A DNA stretch of 64,000 nt from Bacteroidia bacterium (GTDB lineage Bacteria; Bacteroidota; Bacteroidia; Chitinophagales; Chitinophagaceae), in assembly GCA_030429205.1 (NCBI GenBank), contig JAUICZ010000004.1:62001-126000 (forward strand), given 5' to 3'. The notes beneath the pieces were generated by a model. That model saw only the letters and a program-made list of their open reading frames with translations. It did no database searches and was not told where the DNA came from. Positions 27,136 through 36,449 of this stretch are shown here, piece after piece; position 1 is the first letter of the stretch, and the number at the start of each line of letters is the position of its first letter. The position numbers were made by a program, and so were the translations under genes.

Positions 27136-29043
27136 TTAAAGTTTTTTATCATCTCTAAATAAGTTCGTAAACCTGAAAGAAGGCGCCTCGTAATCTGCCG
27201 GTAGGTTATCAGCAGGTATTGTTGTTTGGTTGCCATCTCTGTGTGCTCCATAGTGCGGAGACATGATCTCTACACCCGCTTCGTTAAACTTATCTTGAAT
27301 GTTTTGATGTATCAAGGAATATATGATCGCCTGTTTTGCAGGCTCTTTGGTATATGCATTTAGTTGATAACTTACATAAAAATCGTCCAGACTTGTTTGT
27401 AATACAAACGGCTCCGGTTCTTCTGATATAAACTCACATGCCATTGCTGCACTCTTCAACAGCTCATGTACTTTTTTCCAAGGCACATCGTAACCTATAG
27501 TTACTGTTGTGTGTACTATTAGCCCAAGCTTTGTGGCGGCAGAACTATAATTAATAGTATGGCTTGCCATGATAGTAGAGTTAGGGATAGTAATATCTTC
27601 ATTCTTGATGGTTCTGATTCGGGTGATGAGTAGTGTCTTTTGTATGATATCTCCTGACACTGCACCAATTTTTACCCGATCACCAATTTTATAGGCTCGC
27701 ATATATGTCAACACCAAACCGGCAATTACGTTTGACAATGCACCTGTAGAACCGAACGTGAATAAAACCCCTAAGAAAACGGACACCCCTCGGAATACCT
27801 CTGAATCAGACCCAGGCAGGTAAGGGAATATCACAATTATCATAAAGGCAATAAGCAATATCTTAATGATCTGGTAGGTTGGGTTGGCCCAATCAGGGTA
27901 AAAGCCCGGAATGTGCAACCTTCCATTCTTGATCTCATCTTTAAGAAAGCTTAACCCTCTGAACACATACCTGAACACAAATCCGATAACAAGTATCGTC
28001 ATCAGGTTAGGCATGTAATTCCATATGCCTAATAAAATTGATTTAAGCGGATTGAGTATGTACCCAAATAAAGTGCCTGCCAGATTTTTTGTCCATGGAA
28101 AAATGCGCAACACGGTTGGTATGGCTATGTACAAGAGAACAAGAATAACTATCCAGCGTATGATGTTAGTAACTGTATAAATAGCTCTCACTTCACTGTC
28201 AGCCGTAAACAACTCGTAATTGCGAATCTTGATACCATTGATCTTTGTACCCTTTGATTCATGGACTTTAAGCTTCAACCAGCGATGTCCTTTATTAAGG
28301 TACTTGATAGCCAGTATCAATATTATTATTACCAGCAACGCCTGCCCTATTTCAATAAGCAGGGTTTGTAAACTGGTAGCTTTGCGGTGTCCTTTTATTG
28401 ATGCTACTACTCCCGCTTTATATTTCTCTGCCAGCTCCTCTCTGCTCATTCCCATCCATAAAGCATCCTTGTCAGTAATACTCAACAATATATCTTCTTC
28501 AAACAGCAGGTCTACACTTTCCTCAGATGCAATCACCTTTATAGAATCAGGGTGGTAAGCAAACTTGTCCTCCATCTCACGTATTCTGTGCTCTATATTT
28601 GTAGCACGCATTTTAGGAGAGAATGGACCTAGTTTTGTGTAGAGGTAACAGATAGTATCCTCAAACGGAGAAACAGGAAAACCTTTGACCACTTTCTTCA
28701 AAGAGTCTATTCTACTCTTCTGCTCTGCAAAGCGTTTATTTTCGTCGTCTTTTATTTTTTGTAACTCATCTAAGAGCTCTTGCTTCTTTAAATTATCTGT
28801 CGTTTTTAGCGATGCTAATTCAGACTCTAACTGCGCTCTTTTTAACGAGTCTGCGGTTTTTATAGAATCTAAATGCTGTAAATATTTTGTATTACTAACC
28901 AGTAACTGGTTTTGTGCCGAATCTGCAGCAGCTAACGAGTCTGTAGAAGCTTGTGTGCTATCCTCTTGAGCATACACACTAATATTGTTTAGTACTACTA
29001 TCAGCAGCAGTAACCCCAAGGTTTTCAGTACACGAATTTTCAT
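27136..29043 (-). CDS. MscS-family mechanosensitive channel, large periplasmic-domain form
   Basis: 635 residues: signal peptide, a Ser/Asp/Lys-rich coiled-coil from about 30 to 115 (DSLKRAQLESELASLKTT type heptads), a periplasmic part, four or more helices from about 230, and the MscS core with GALSNVIAGLVLTYMRAYKI GDRVKIG split across the pore-lining helix and beta domain. It should open under membrane tension to release osmolytes. It lies between ion and solute transporters, with 84 bases to the APC gene downstream. Confidence 0.9.
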   Translation of the reverse strand: MKIRVLKTLGLLLLIVVLNNISVYAQEDSTQASTDSLAAADSAQNQLLVSNTKYLQHLDSIKTADSLKRAQLESELASLKTTDNLKKQELLDELQKIKDDENKRFAEQKSRIDSLKKVVKGFPVSPFEDTICYLYTKLGPFSPKMRATNIEHRIREMEDKFAYHPDSIKVIASEESVDLLFEEDILLSITDKDALWMGMSREELAEKYKAGVVASIKGHRKATSLQTLLIEIGQALLVIIILILAIKYLNKGHRWLKLKVHESKGTKINGIKIRNYELFTADSEVRAIYTVTNIIRWIVILVLLYIAIPTVLRIFPWTKNLAGTLFGYILNPLKSILLGIWNYMPNLMTILVIGFVFRYVFRGLSFLKDEIKNGRLHIPGFYPDWANPTYQIIKILLIAFMIIVIFPYLPGSDSEVFRGVSVFLGVLFTFGSTGALSNVIAGLVLTYMRAYKIGDRVKIGAVSGDIIQKTLLITRIRTIKNEDITIPNSTIMASHTINYSSAATKLGLIVHTTVTIGYDVPWKKVHELLKSAAMACEFISEEPEPFVLQTSLDDFYVSYQLNAYTKEPAKQAIIYSLIHQNIQDKFNEAGVEIMSPHYGAHRDGNQTTIPADNLPADYEAPSFRFTNLFRDDKKL

Positions 29044-29136
29044 ATTCGAAAATGTAATAACAAATAAGATACCAAATTGTTATGAATAAACATATCACTT
29101 ATACATTTAAGCATATATAACAAAAGTAAGCACTGC

Positions 29137-30372
29137 TTATGTCATCAGACGTTTAGCTACCTTACCTATGGTGAGCCCCTGTACTATTATTGAGAATACA
29201 ACAACGATATATGTAATAGTCACCAACTCTGCACGATGCATTTCTGCGGGCACAGATAACGCTAACGCTACCGATATTCCTCCACGCAATCCACCCCACG
29301 TAAGTATAGCAATGGCATGCTTTTCAAACTTGATCTTTAGTTTTAATACCATTATCGGGAAAGCCACTGATACCCACCTCGCAAAAAGCACAATAATAAC
29401 TGCGATGAAACCTATTAAAACTAAAGTGCTGTTTATCTGTATCACCAACATTTCGAAGCCTATCAGTAAGAACAGTAATGCATTCAATATCTCATCTACC
29501 AACTCCCAAAACTTGGTCAGGTAATCTCTGGTAACATCAGACATCGCCAACTCCCTACCCTGATTACCGGTGATTATACCGGCCACTACCATAGCTAAAG
29601 GACCAGACACATGCAGTGTATCAGCCAGCGTATAGCCGCCCATTACTATAGCAATTGTTATCAGTACTTCTACCTGATAATTATCTATAGACCTTAGTAA
29701 CCAAAAACCAATATACCCCAGCGCTAACCCGTAAACCAAACCACCACCTGCTTCGTGTAAAAACAGCTGTGTCATATCTAATGCAGACATATTGTCTACA
29801 CCTGCTTTTGCTATTTGCAGTATTGTAATGAATACTACCACCGCAACCCCGTCATTAAACAAAGACTCACCTGTTATTTTCAGCTCCATGCTGTGTGGTA
29901 TTTTGGCCTTTTTAAGTATGCCTAATACCGCAATTGGGTCTGTTGGGGAGATTAAAGCTCCAAACAATAAACAGTACACAAAATCAACATTCAGCCCAAA
30001 TAGATTAAATGCAAAAAACGTTAGCCCGCCTACTAAAAATGTAGAAATGAGGATACCTACTGTAGCTAATACCAATACAGGTAGTCGCTCTTGTTTCAGG
30101 CTTTTGGAGTTGATATGAATAGCCCCTGAAAATAACAGGAAACTAAGCATCACCTCCATCAATAGTTCATGGAAGTCTATCGACTCGATCATCATTATAA
30201 CCTCAGATGAAAATGATGGTACAAAATGCCCTAAAGCAACAAGCAAAACTGACGACACCAAAGACATCACCATTATACCAATAGTACCTGGCAGCTTAAT
30301 GTATCTATAGTTTACATATGCAAATAATGCCGATATTGAAATAATGATCGTAAGTACAGAATATAGCTTCAT
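29137..30372 (-). CDS. Sodium/proton antiporter, CPA1 (NhaP) type
   Basis: 411 residues with 12 or so helices. The key CPA1 stretches are present: FGALISPTDPIAVLGILK, ESLFNDGVAVVVF, and the late TWGGLRGGISVALALS. These carry the paired Asp/Asn and Arg needed for ion exchange, so it should be active. It exports Na+ or K+ in exchange for H+. It has its own start 58 bases from the TonB receptor stop. Confidence 0.92.
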   Translation of the reverse strand: MKLYSVLTIIISISALFAYVNYRYIKLPGTIGIMVMSLVSSVLLVALGHFVPSFSSEVIMMIESIDFHELLMEVMLSFLLFSGAIHINSKSLKQERLPVLVLATVGILISTFLVGGLTFFAFNLFGLNVDFVYCLLFGALISPTDPIAVLGILKKAKIPHSMELKITGESLFNDGVAVVVFITILQIAKAGVDNMSALDMTQLFLHEAGGGLVYGLALGYIGFWLLRSIDNYQVEVLITIAIVMGGYTLADTLHVSGPLAMVVAGIITGNQGRELAMSDVTRDYLTKFWELVDEILNALLFLLIGFEMLVIQINSTLVLIGFIAVIIVLFARWVSVAFPIMVLKLKIKFEKHAIAILTWGGLRGGISVALALSVPAEMHRAELVTITYIVVVFSIIVQGLTIGKVAKRLMT

Positions 30373-30430
30373 AAACTACATAATAATAAATCTGCACCAA
30401 ATGTAAGTAGAAAGCACTATTCTAATACTA

Positions 30431-32695
30431 TTAATCTATAGTAAACCTTGCTCCGAAGAAGCCCCTGAGACCCTGCAACGAAGCATAATTATAGCTAGGA
30501 TCGAATGTATAGCCATTAGGATTACTTACAGGATCATCTACGTTCTTATCAAAAGGATCATTTGGTCTGATTATAGGATCAGCAGGTATAAAGTTGAACA
30601 GGTTCTTCACACCACCGTATACTTCAACCTTCTTATTGATCTTCTTTGTCAGTTGAATGTTTGCGATAGTATAAAACGGTGAGTACTCCGGCCTATAGTC
30701 GTTTGGTAATACCGGCAACCTCATCGGTCCATTCCATTTTGCAGTCAGGTCTACAGTCAATAATTGTTTTGTAAATGTGTAACTGGCTATAAAATTACCC
30801 GACCATTTAGGTGCATATAACTGTTGTGTTCGCACCAATTGCCCTGTACCATCACCCTCATTCAAGTATACATCCATGTATGTAAACCCTGCACTGAATT
30901 TAAACGGAACGCTAAATGTAAAATCTGTGTTTACAGATACACCTTGAGACACGGCATGCCCATTCAGGTTATCGTATATGATCTCATTAGGATTGCTATC
31001 AAAATCACCTACTATTTTATTAGTGAAGTAAGAATAAAACGCAGTGGCATCTATACCCACATACCAACCATCAGCATATATCTTGCGAACAAAATTCAGA
31101 TTACTGTTATAAGAACGTTCCGGCTTTAATGCATTAGCGATGATCACATTTCTGGCACCTGTTAATGCGGCATGATCCTCTGTAAACAAGTTTACAACCC
31201 TATACCCTGTACCAAAGCTGGCACGTATCGTACTTTTTCTATTAGGCGACCATTTGTAAGCTAATCTGGGAGAGTGAATATGCCCATGGTTTTTATCATA
31301 ATCGTACCTATACCCCAATAACAGCTTATGCTTCTTTAGAAATGACCACTCATCTTGTACATATACCCCCGGTAGTGGTGTTACAGCAGGTTGGTTTTGC
31401 GGGTTGCTTGTATCTGCATTTGCTGTGCCGGGCGTGTTATCATCATAGTAAGTATACCTTAATGATGAGCCTAACAACAGATTGTGTTTATCTCCTATCG
31501 GCTTGTCCCAGTAAGCTTGCCCAAAAGCCACCTGCTGATTTGCCATATAAGGTGTGTTACCATAATATGAGTTTTGATGATGCCAGTTGTATGAGAACTG
31601 TGTCATTATCTTTTCTTTGAATGGCAACTGATACATACCTATTACTTCCCAGCGCTTAGTGTAAATGCTTTCGCCGTATATGCTATCAGTACCACGCCAC
31701 TCTTTGTTCCAGTTCATCTGTCCACCCCATCTATCCTCGTAGACATACCTGCCTGCAATAGATGCTACCCTATTGTCTTTTCGCTCAAAGCTCAACTTGT
31801 CGAAAACTGATATTCTATTTTGTAAAGTCAGATCTGTAAATCCGTCGTTATTCTTGTCGAAAGGAGCGTTATAGTTAAAGTAGTTCACGCCAACAAGATT
31901 ACTCACCTTACCTAGATCAAACTTTCCTGACAGATCTGCATTATACTCTTGCCAAGTAGTACCCATTATGTCTACACTAAACAATGGCGCCCGTTCTGTC
32001 TTTTTAGTGATTACATTAATAACACCACCCATAGCTTCGGAACCATATAACGATGAGGCCGGACCTTTCACTACTTCCAACCGCTCAACAATACTATTAG
32101 GTATACCACTCAATCCATATACAGTAGCCAGCCCACTCACTATCGGCATCCCATCTATGAGTATCATAGTATACGGCCCTTCCATACCATTTATGTGTAT
32201 ATCGCCCGTATTACATACATTACAATTCACTTGTGGACGAATACCATTCACAATATCCAGTGCATCAAACAGATTAGGGGTCGGGTTCTTTTTAAAGTAT
32301 TTAGGGGTAAACACCTCAACCGGAATAGGGCTATCCATACGCCTTAACTCCCTCATAGTCCCTGTAACTACCACTTCATCCATCCTGTCTGCCTTAGGTA
32401 CTAACGCTATATTATATTTATTTTTTGACGTTACGTTTAGCTTATAATCGCTGTAACCAACACTGCTGATAACAAGCTCTTTTCTGTCATTAGGTAGTTG
32501 TAAAGCGAACTTCCCCTTTTCATCAGTCTGTGTACCGGTAGTTGTACCCGACACTACAATTGAAGCAAAACCAATAGGCTCAATGCTCTGACTATCAAAT
32601 ACATATCCCTCAATGTCTCTTACTTGAGCTTTGCTACAAAATGAAATAAAAACAAATACTATTAATGCTACTACCCGATACAGCATCCCTTTCAT
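30431..32695 (-). CDS. TonB-dependent outer-membrane receptor
   Basis: 754 residues: signal peptide, an N-terminal carboxypeptidase-like beta domain (IEGYVFDSQSIEPIGFASI), a plug domain from about 105 (DEVVVTGTM to GGVINVITKK), then the 22-strand barrel ending in FFGARFTID with a terminal hydrophobic pattern. No SusD partner gene follows, so it is not a SusC-type pair. The plug has Cys158 and Cys161 (NCNVCNTG) before DIHINGMEGPYTM. TATCTTTG at 32701-32708 lies only five bases before the ATG. The ligand is unknown; a metal or metal complex is possible. Confidence 0.93.
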   Translation of the reverse strand: MKGMLYRVVALIVFVFISFCSKAQVRDIEGYVFDSQSIEPIGFASIVVSGTTTGTQTDEKGKFALQLPNDRKELVISSVGYSDYKLNVTSKNKYNIALVPKADRMDEVVVTGTMRELRRMDSPIPVEVFTPKYFKKNPTPNLFDALDIVNGIRPQVNCNVCNTGDIHINGMEGPYTMILIDGMPIVSGLATVYGLSGIPNSIVERLEVVKGPASSLYGSEAMGGVINVITKKTERAPLFSVDIMGTTWQEYNADLSGKFDLGKVSNLVGVNYFNYNAPFDKNNDGFTDLTLQNRISVFDKLSFERKDNRVASIAGRYVYEDRWGGQMNWNKEWRGTDSIYGESIYTKRWEVIGMYQLPFKEKIMTQFSYNWHHQNSYYGNTPYMANQQVAFGQAYWDKPIGDKHNLLLGSSLRYTYYDDNTPGTANADTSNPQNQPAVTPLPGVYVQDEWSFLKKHKLLLGYRYDYDKNHGHIHSPRLAYKWSPNRKSTIRASFGTGYRVVNLFTEDHAALTGARNVIIANALKPERSYNSNLNFVRKIYADGWYVGIDATAFYSYFTNKIVGDFDSNPNEIIYDNLNGHAVSQGVSVNTDFTFSVPFKFSAGFTYMDVYLNEGDGTGQLVRTQQLYAPKWSGNFIASYTFTKQLLTVDLTAKWNGPMRLPVLPNDYRPEYSPFYTIANIQLTKKINKKVEVYGGVKNLFNFIPADPIIRPNDPFDKNVDDPVSNPNGYTFDPSYNYASLQGLRGFFGARFTID

Positions 32696-32780
32696 AGCAG
32701 CAAAGATATATTTTTAGACCAACCTAAAAAAATATTTTGGGCAACAAATGTCTAAAGATTTCACATATAATTATTTTACC

Positions 32781-33776
32781 TTATAAAACCATGAGATTAC
32801 AGCCCCTGAGTGCAGAGCTATCTGCCCTGCCCAACACCTCAAAACTACCATCCTGATATATTTGCCCTATATCATCGGTAGCGATAAATGAGCAAGAGTG
32901 AATGTTTGCCAGGTCGATAATATTTAAACAACCAGAGCCCGAAGAATTGATCTCAAAAGGATCATTGATATTTCTGGTAAAGAGCTTCATGGTATTCATC
33001 GGTTGAAATATACCATCACCTTTTGAGTAGGCTTGTGATAAAAGCTCAGTCATACCGTATTCTGAATGTACTTTAGAAACGCCTAATGCATTTTGTATAT
33101 GGCGGTGTACATCTTCTCTGATCATCTCTTTTCTCCTTCCTTTCATTCCACCTGTTTCCATGACTATAGTATTAGTTAGCGGTACCTGGTATTGATCGAC
33201 AAAATCGAGCAAGGCAAATGTCACACCAAGTAATAAAACAGTTTGTCCGATTGTTTCAAAATGTTTCAGCTTTTCAAAAATTTGCTGAAATTCATCCAGA
33301 TAAAACCCACTTTCTGCATTTTTAGAAGCATTGATCAGCTTCTCTGCCATGTACACTAAAGAGGCATCATTTCTCTCTAAGTAAGATGGCAGCAATGCCA
33401 TAATAACATAATCTTCAGGCCGACCATAGAATTGCTCAAAACCATGCATTAAAATATGATCGTACAGGTCAAGACTTTGTATATAATGTTCACTTGGGGT
33501 ATCTCCTGTTGTAGTACTACTTCGAAATATCCTTTTTGCATCTCTAAAAGATCCACAAACAACTTTATGAGTTTTAAAGAAGCTTATTGGTATAAATGGT
33601 ATCTGCTCTACATTAATAACAGTTTTAGGGTCTACTTTCAAAGCATCAACATAAGCACCATATATAGCATTATTTGCATACTGATACTTAAAAACTTCTA
33701 AAGCATTTTCATCAAAGTTTTGGGTATTGATGCTATTGATATAATTAACAGGTTGTTGATGAAAAATGTATCCCAC
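32781..33776 (-). CDS. LuxE/acyl-protein synthetase-like adenylating protein
   Basis: A 331-residue protein of the ANL/LuxE-like type. The early FKYQYANNAIYGAY and IPFIPISFFKTHKV stretches, the RSSTTTGDTPSEHY loop, METGGMKGRRKEM and SEYGMTELLSQ (acyl-adenylate motifs), and a terminal GRADSSALRGCNLMVL match the family. The start is uncertain. The first ATG (33872) would lie 76 bases inside the divergent lipoprotein gene, so a GTG at 33776 is given; it leaves a 20-base divergent gap. Its substrate is unknown. Confidence 0.8.
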   Translation of the reverse strand: MGYIFHQQPVNYINSINTQNFDENALEVFKYQYANNAIYGAYVDALKVDPKTVINVEQIPFIPISFFKTHKVVCGSFRDAKRIFRSSTTTGDTPSEHYIQSLDLYDHILMHGFEQFYGRPEDYVIMALLPSYLERNDASLVYMAEKLINASKNAESGFYLDEFQQIFEKLKHFETIGQTVLLLGVTFALLDFVDQYQVPLTNTIVMETGGMKGRRKEMIREDVHRHIQNALGVSKVHSEYGMTELLSQAYSKGDGIFQPMNTMKLFTRNINDPFEINSSGSGCLNIIDLANIHSCSFIATDDIGQIYQDGSFEVLGRADSSALRGCNLMVL

Positions 33777-33796
33777 TTTTGTTAACTTTGGTAGGT

Positions 33797-34261
33797 ATGA
33801 AATGGTATTCGATATTATTCTTTGTTTTTGCAACTGCCTTGCTGGCTTGTAAGAAAAATGATAATCCGCCAAGCAAACCGGATATTGCTTTTCTGGAGCT
33901 CACTCCTAACCAGGTGCAAAATGGCAATCCCAAAGATACGGTAAACATTGTTTTAAGATATACTATTAATGGCTCTAAACTACAGGGCGAACCTAATGGA
34001 TCTTCATTATTTTATATTGATAGCCGGTTTTATACAACAACAAACGAGATACCTTTCCCATCGGATATTGAGGTGAGAAAAGATGAAGAAAATAGTACGA
34101 TTAGTGGTAGCATCACTCTTAAATTTGAAGCAAGTCGCTTTTTAGTTTTGCGCCCCAACAGACCAGATGGGGATACACTGCAGTATGAGATTTTCATGAA
34201 AGATATAGACGGTACTGAAAGCAACAGAGTAACTACGGACAATATTTATATTGTTCCTTAA
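33797..34261 (+). CDS. Small lipoprotein of unknown function
   Basis: 154 residues. MKWYSILFFVFATALLACKK is a lipoprotein signal with lipobox LLAC, so the mature protein is anchored at Cys18 on the periplasmic or outer-membrane side. The remainder (about 135 residues) looks like a single beta domain and ends DNIYIVP. I recognise no family, though such proteins are frequent in Bacteroidota. TAACTTTG at 33783-33790 is an exact -7 box six bases before the ATG. Confidence 0.82.
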   Translation: MKWYSILFFVFATALLACKKNDNPPSKPDIAFLELTPNQVQNGNPKDTVNIVLRYTINGSKLQGEPNGSSLFYIDSRFYTTTNEIPFPSDIEVRKDEENSTISGSITLKFEASRFLVLRPNRPDGDTLQYEIFMKDIDGTESNRVTTDNIYIVP

Positions 34262-34321
34262 GTTACGTATATTGACAGGACATGGCCCCCAAGAATGTAG
34301 TAAGAAGAATACAGCACAAGA

Positions 34322-35065
34322 ATGAGTACAGTAACATACCTTCCTTATAAGGATAAAATATTTATTACTACGAATAGAGATGAGCGCCCCCACAGCTCCG
34401 GGGTAGCAGCACCTACTGTTCAAAAGTTCAGCACGGGTAAAATACTGTTTCCTAAAGACGGAGAATCCGGCGGAACATGGATCGGCATCCATAATAACGG
34501 GAATGCAATGGTAATGGTAAACGGAGCCTTTGCACCACATATAAGAAAAGATAGCTACAGAGAACATAAGGAAAAGATATTTTTAGACATTTTCGATTCT
34601 GAAAACCCGGTTGAGCAATTCAATAAAATTGACCTACAGGATATAGAACCTTTTACGTTGATTGTTTGGTTAAAGAAGAACGGTACACTTTGGGAAATGC
34701 GCTGGGACGAGTATGAAAAATTTGTCAACTCTTTACCTGCAGACATGCCCAATATGTGGTCGTCTGTTACCCTGTTCGACGAGCAGATGATACAGAAAAG
34801 ACGTGGCTGGTTCGACGAATGGCGTAACAGTCAGGAAACGATAACCGGCAAAGGCATACGCTGGTTTCATGAGCACGGAGGCGAAGGTTTTGAACGCATG
34901 AACTTAAACCCCAACAAAGGTGCTACATACACACTCAGCATTACCGGTATAGAGATATCTGAAGACCGCTCTGTGATGTATTACCACGACCTGATCAGCG
35001 GAGAACAAACCATCAATGGGTGGTTGTTTGCAGATGATAAGGCCGAGGAAGAACAAGGTCTGTAA
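34322..35065 (+). CDS. NRDE (TANGO2-type) family protein
   Basis: 247 residues with the diagnostic NRDE motif (TTNRDERP near residue 17) and GGTWIGI near 58, in the TANGO2/Ntn-hydrolase-like family. Most relatives start MCTV with Cys2 as the likely nucleophile. Here the start is MSTV, so position 2 is Ser (codon AGT). The function of the family is not settled; haem handling and lipid metabolism have been proposed in eukaryotes. It stands between a lipoprotein and the terminase-like gene, with which it is convergent (4-base gap). Confidence 0.85.
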   Translation: MSTVTYLPYKDKIFITTNRDERPHSSGVAAPTVQKFSTGKILFPKDGESGGTWIGIHNNGNAMVMVNGAFAPHIRKDSYREHKEKIFLDIFDSENPVEQFNKIDLQDIEPFTLIVWLKKNGTLWEMRWDEYEKFVNSLPADMPNMWSSVTLFDEQMIQKRRGWFDEWRNSQETITGKGIRWFHEHGGEGFERMNLNPNKGATYTLSITGIEISEDRSVMYYHDLISGEQTINGWLFADDKAEEEQGL

Positions 35066-35069
35066 TTCC

Positions 35070-35765
35070 CTACTCTAACAAATTTAGCTTTTTTAGTTTT
35101 TGGGGTTGGTCATGCTCACCAAATGTGAGCAAAGTTTTTATTTGCTGCTCCTGTATTATTACGGGTTCCGTGTTTTCTTTTTGCTGTTCTTCATTCTGAT
35201 ATAGCTCTTCTTCTATCTCAGAATAAAAGATACCTGTCCGTTCAGGATCAACAACCTCTACCCCATCTTCCAAAGCGGCAGTTTGTTCTTTTTTGTTCTG
35301 TTTTTCAACTTTTTCAACTTTTTCAGTTTGTTGTACAGGGCGCACTGTGCTATGTCCGTTTGTTTTATAATGCCCTGCCAAACGACTATCCAGATCTATA
35401 GCCTTGAGAATATGTGTGAAGTTGGGGCGTTGCAGGATGGTACACATATTGCAATTTTTGCCTTTGGTATGTTGCTCTATCAGCGCTTCGCCGGTGGCTA
35501 TTTGTGCCAGTAGTTCGCGCTTGCGTTGCACGGTCAATAACTCTTGTTTCAATTCGGCTTTTACCTCTGCCTCTACTTCTGAGCGGATACGGTTTTGTGC
35601 TGCTTCTATTACAGCTTTCACCTCGGGGTTACGCAGCAACCTGTTGGCAGCAGAGATGATGACGTCGGGATCGGAACTGGGGTTATCATAAGCTGTTTTG
35701 TACGCGATGATCTTATCGCCATAGCGTAGAAATTCGGTTACAAACCGTTGTTGTTCTTCATTCAT
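35070..35765 (-). CDS. Terminase-small-subunit-like protein (orphan)
   Basis: 231 residues. The first 60 (EEQQRFVTEFLRYGDKIIAY, then ANRLLRNPEVKAVIEAA) follow the N-terminal helix-turn-helix layout of phage terminase small subunits, with the usual FVxEYL and LLxNPEVKxxI blocks. A middle helical part carries two Cys (KNCNMCT), and the last 90 residues are Glu/Gln/Lys-rich and probably disordered. No large terminase, portal or capsid gene is nearby. It may be a phage relic or a co-opted DNA-binding protein. Confidence 0.6.
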   Translation of the reverse strand: MNEEQQRFVTEFLRYGDKIIAYKTAYDNPSSDPDVIISAANRLLRNPEVKAVIEAAQNRIRSEVEAEVKAELKQELLTVQRKRELLAQIATGEALIEQHTKGKNCNMCTILQRPNFTHILKAIDLDSRLAGHYKTNGHSTVRPVQQTEKVEKVEKQNKKEQTAALEDGVEVVDPERTGIFYSEIEEELYQNEEQQKENTEPVIIQEQQIKTLLTFGEHDQPQKLKKLNLLE

Positions 35766-35875
35766 AGTGATATGGTTTTAGGTGCCTTTAGAGGCATTAT
35801 TTACTATAGCAAATATACAATAATAAAACCACAAACCACATAAACCAAAGAATATAAAACTTTATACGCAGGATA

Positions 35876-35883
35876 TGTTACAT
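35876..35883 (+). promoter_or_regulatory. Isolated TGTTACAT octamer
   Basis: The same octamer as the paired sites at 37346-37374, here just downstream of the 88-residue gene's stop. With one copy only it may be chance, but its placement at the far end of the small-gene cluster is noted. Confidence 0.2.
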
Positions 35884-35897
35884 TGAATAATTGCCTT

Positions 35898-36164
35898 TTA
35901 AGGCCATACAGAGTGAAAGAGTTCTAAAATCTCTTTTTGAATATCTTCAGGAAGATTGGTATCAGGTTTAAAATGTATAATTGTTGCATCTGTGCCCACT
36001 TCTATCATATAAAACGACCTGATATCTGTCATATCATCATCGGTCCTGTTACCCGTTACATTATATAATACAAACCTATTTTTATTTTGAATCAACTTAA
36101 TACCTTCTTCAAACATTTCCAGCTCTTTATTATAGGCTGAAGTATATATTCTTAAATTAACCAT
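35898..36164 (-). CDS. Small unknown protein (88 aa)
   Basis: A soluble protein of 88 residues (MVNLRIYTSAYNKELEMFEE at the start, ILELFHSVWP at the end) with alternating strands and helices. I recognise no family. It is the last of a closely spaced minus-strand series running from 37938 and lies 39 bases after the RRM gene. The frame is open with an ATG start and no better alternative, so it is likely real. Confidence 0.6.
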   Translation of the reverse strand: MVNLRIYTSAYNKELEMFEEGIKLIQNKNRFVLYNVTGNRTDDDMTDIRSFYMIEVGTDATIIHFKPDTNLPEDIQKEILELFHSVWP

Positions 36165-36203
36165 ATTATTGAGGTTTATTTCATGAAAAAAATATCTGTA
36201 AAA

Positions 36204-36446
36204 TCAATTACCTATCTGAGCTCTGATCTTCTTGCCGCCCAACAATGCTCCGTCCAGTAAATCTATCGCTGATTCAACATCTGCAGGGTTGTCAAAATCT
36301 ACTATAGCAAACGTATTGACAATATTGGGGTTAAAGTGTTTTACATGGTGAATTGTGCAATGAGTTACAGATGAATATGACACCAACAAAGCCATAATAT
36401 TAGCTTTTGTAACCTGCCTGTTTAAATTACTTAGATGAATATTCAT
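36204..36446 (-). CDS. RNA recognition motif (RRM) protein
   Basis: 80 residues that form one RRM. The RNP2-like strand is MNIHLSNLN at the start, the RNP1-like strand NTFAIVDFDN near residues 45-55 (aromatic residues weaker than the consensus), and the closing ALLGGKKIRAQIG resembles the usual LxGRxLxV end. Small RRM proteins occur in Bacteroidota and cyanobacteria and bind single-stranded RNA. It starts three bases after the upstream gene's stop, so the two are probably co-translated. Confidence 0.75.
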   Translation of the reverse strand: MNIHLSNLNRQVTKANIMALLVSYSSVTHCTIHHVKHFNPNIVNTFAIVDFDNPADVESAIDLLDGALLGGKKIRAQIGN

Positions 36447-36449
36447 AGA

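Noticed and set aside
24096..30372. Antiporter, permease, channel and antiporter block as a new multi-gene system
   Set aside because: The genes lie on different strands with separate starts, each belongs to a common family, and nothing ties them together beyond a general link to ion balance.
33777..33872. ATG at 33872 as start of the LuxE-like gene
   Set aside because: It would overlap the coding part and signal peptide of the divergent lipoprotein gene by 76 bases, and the added residues do not fit the family.
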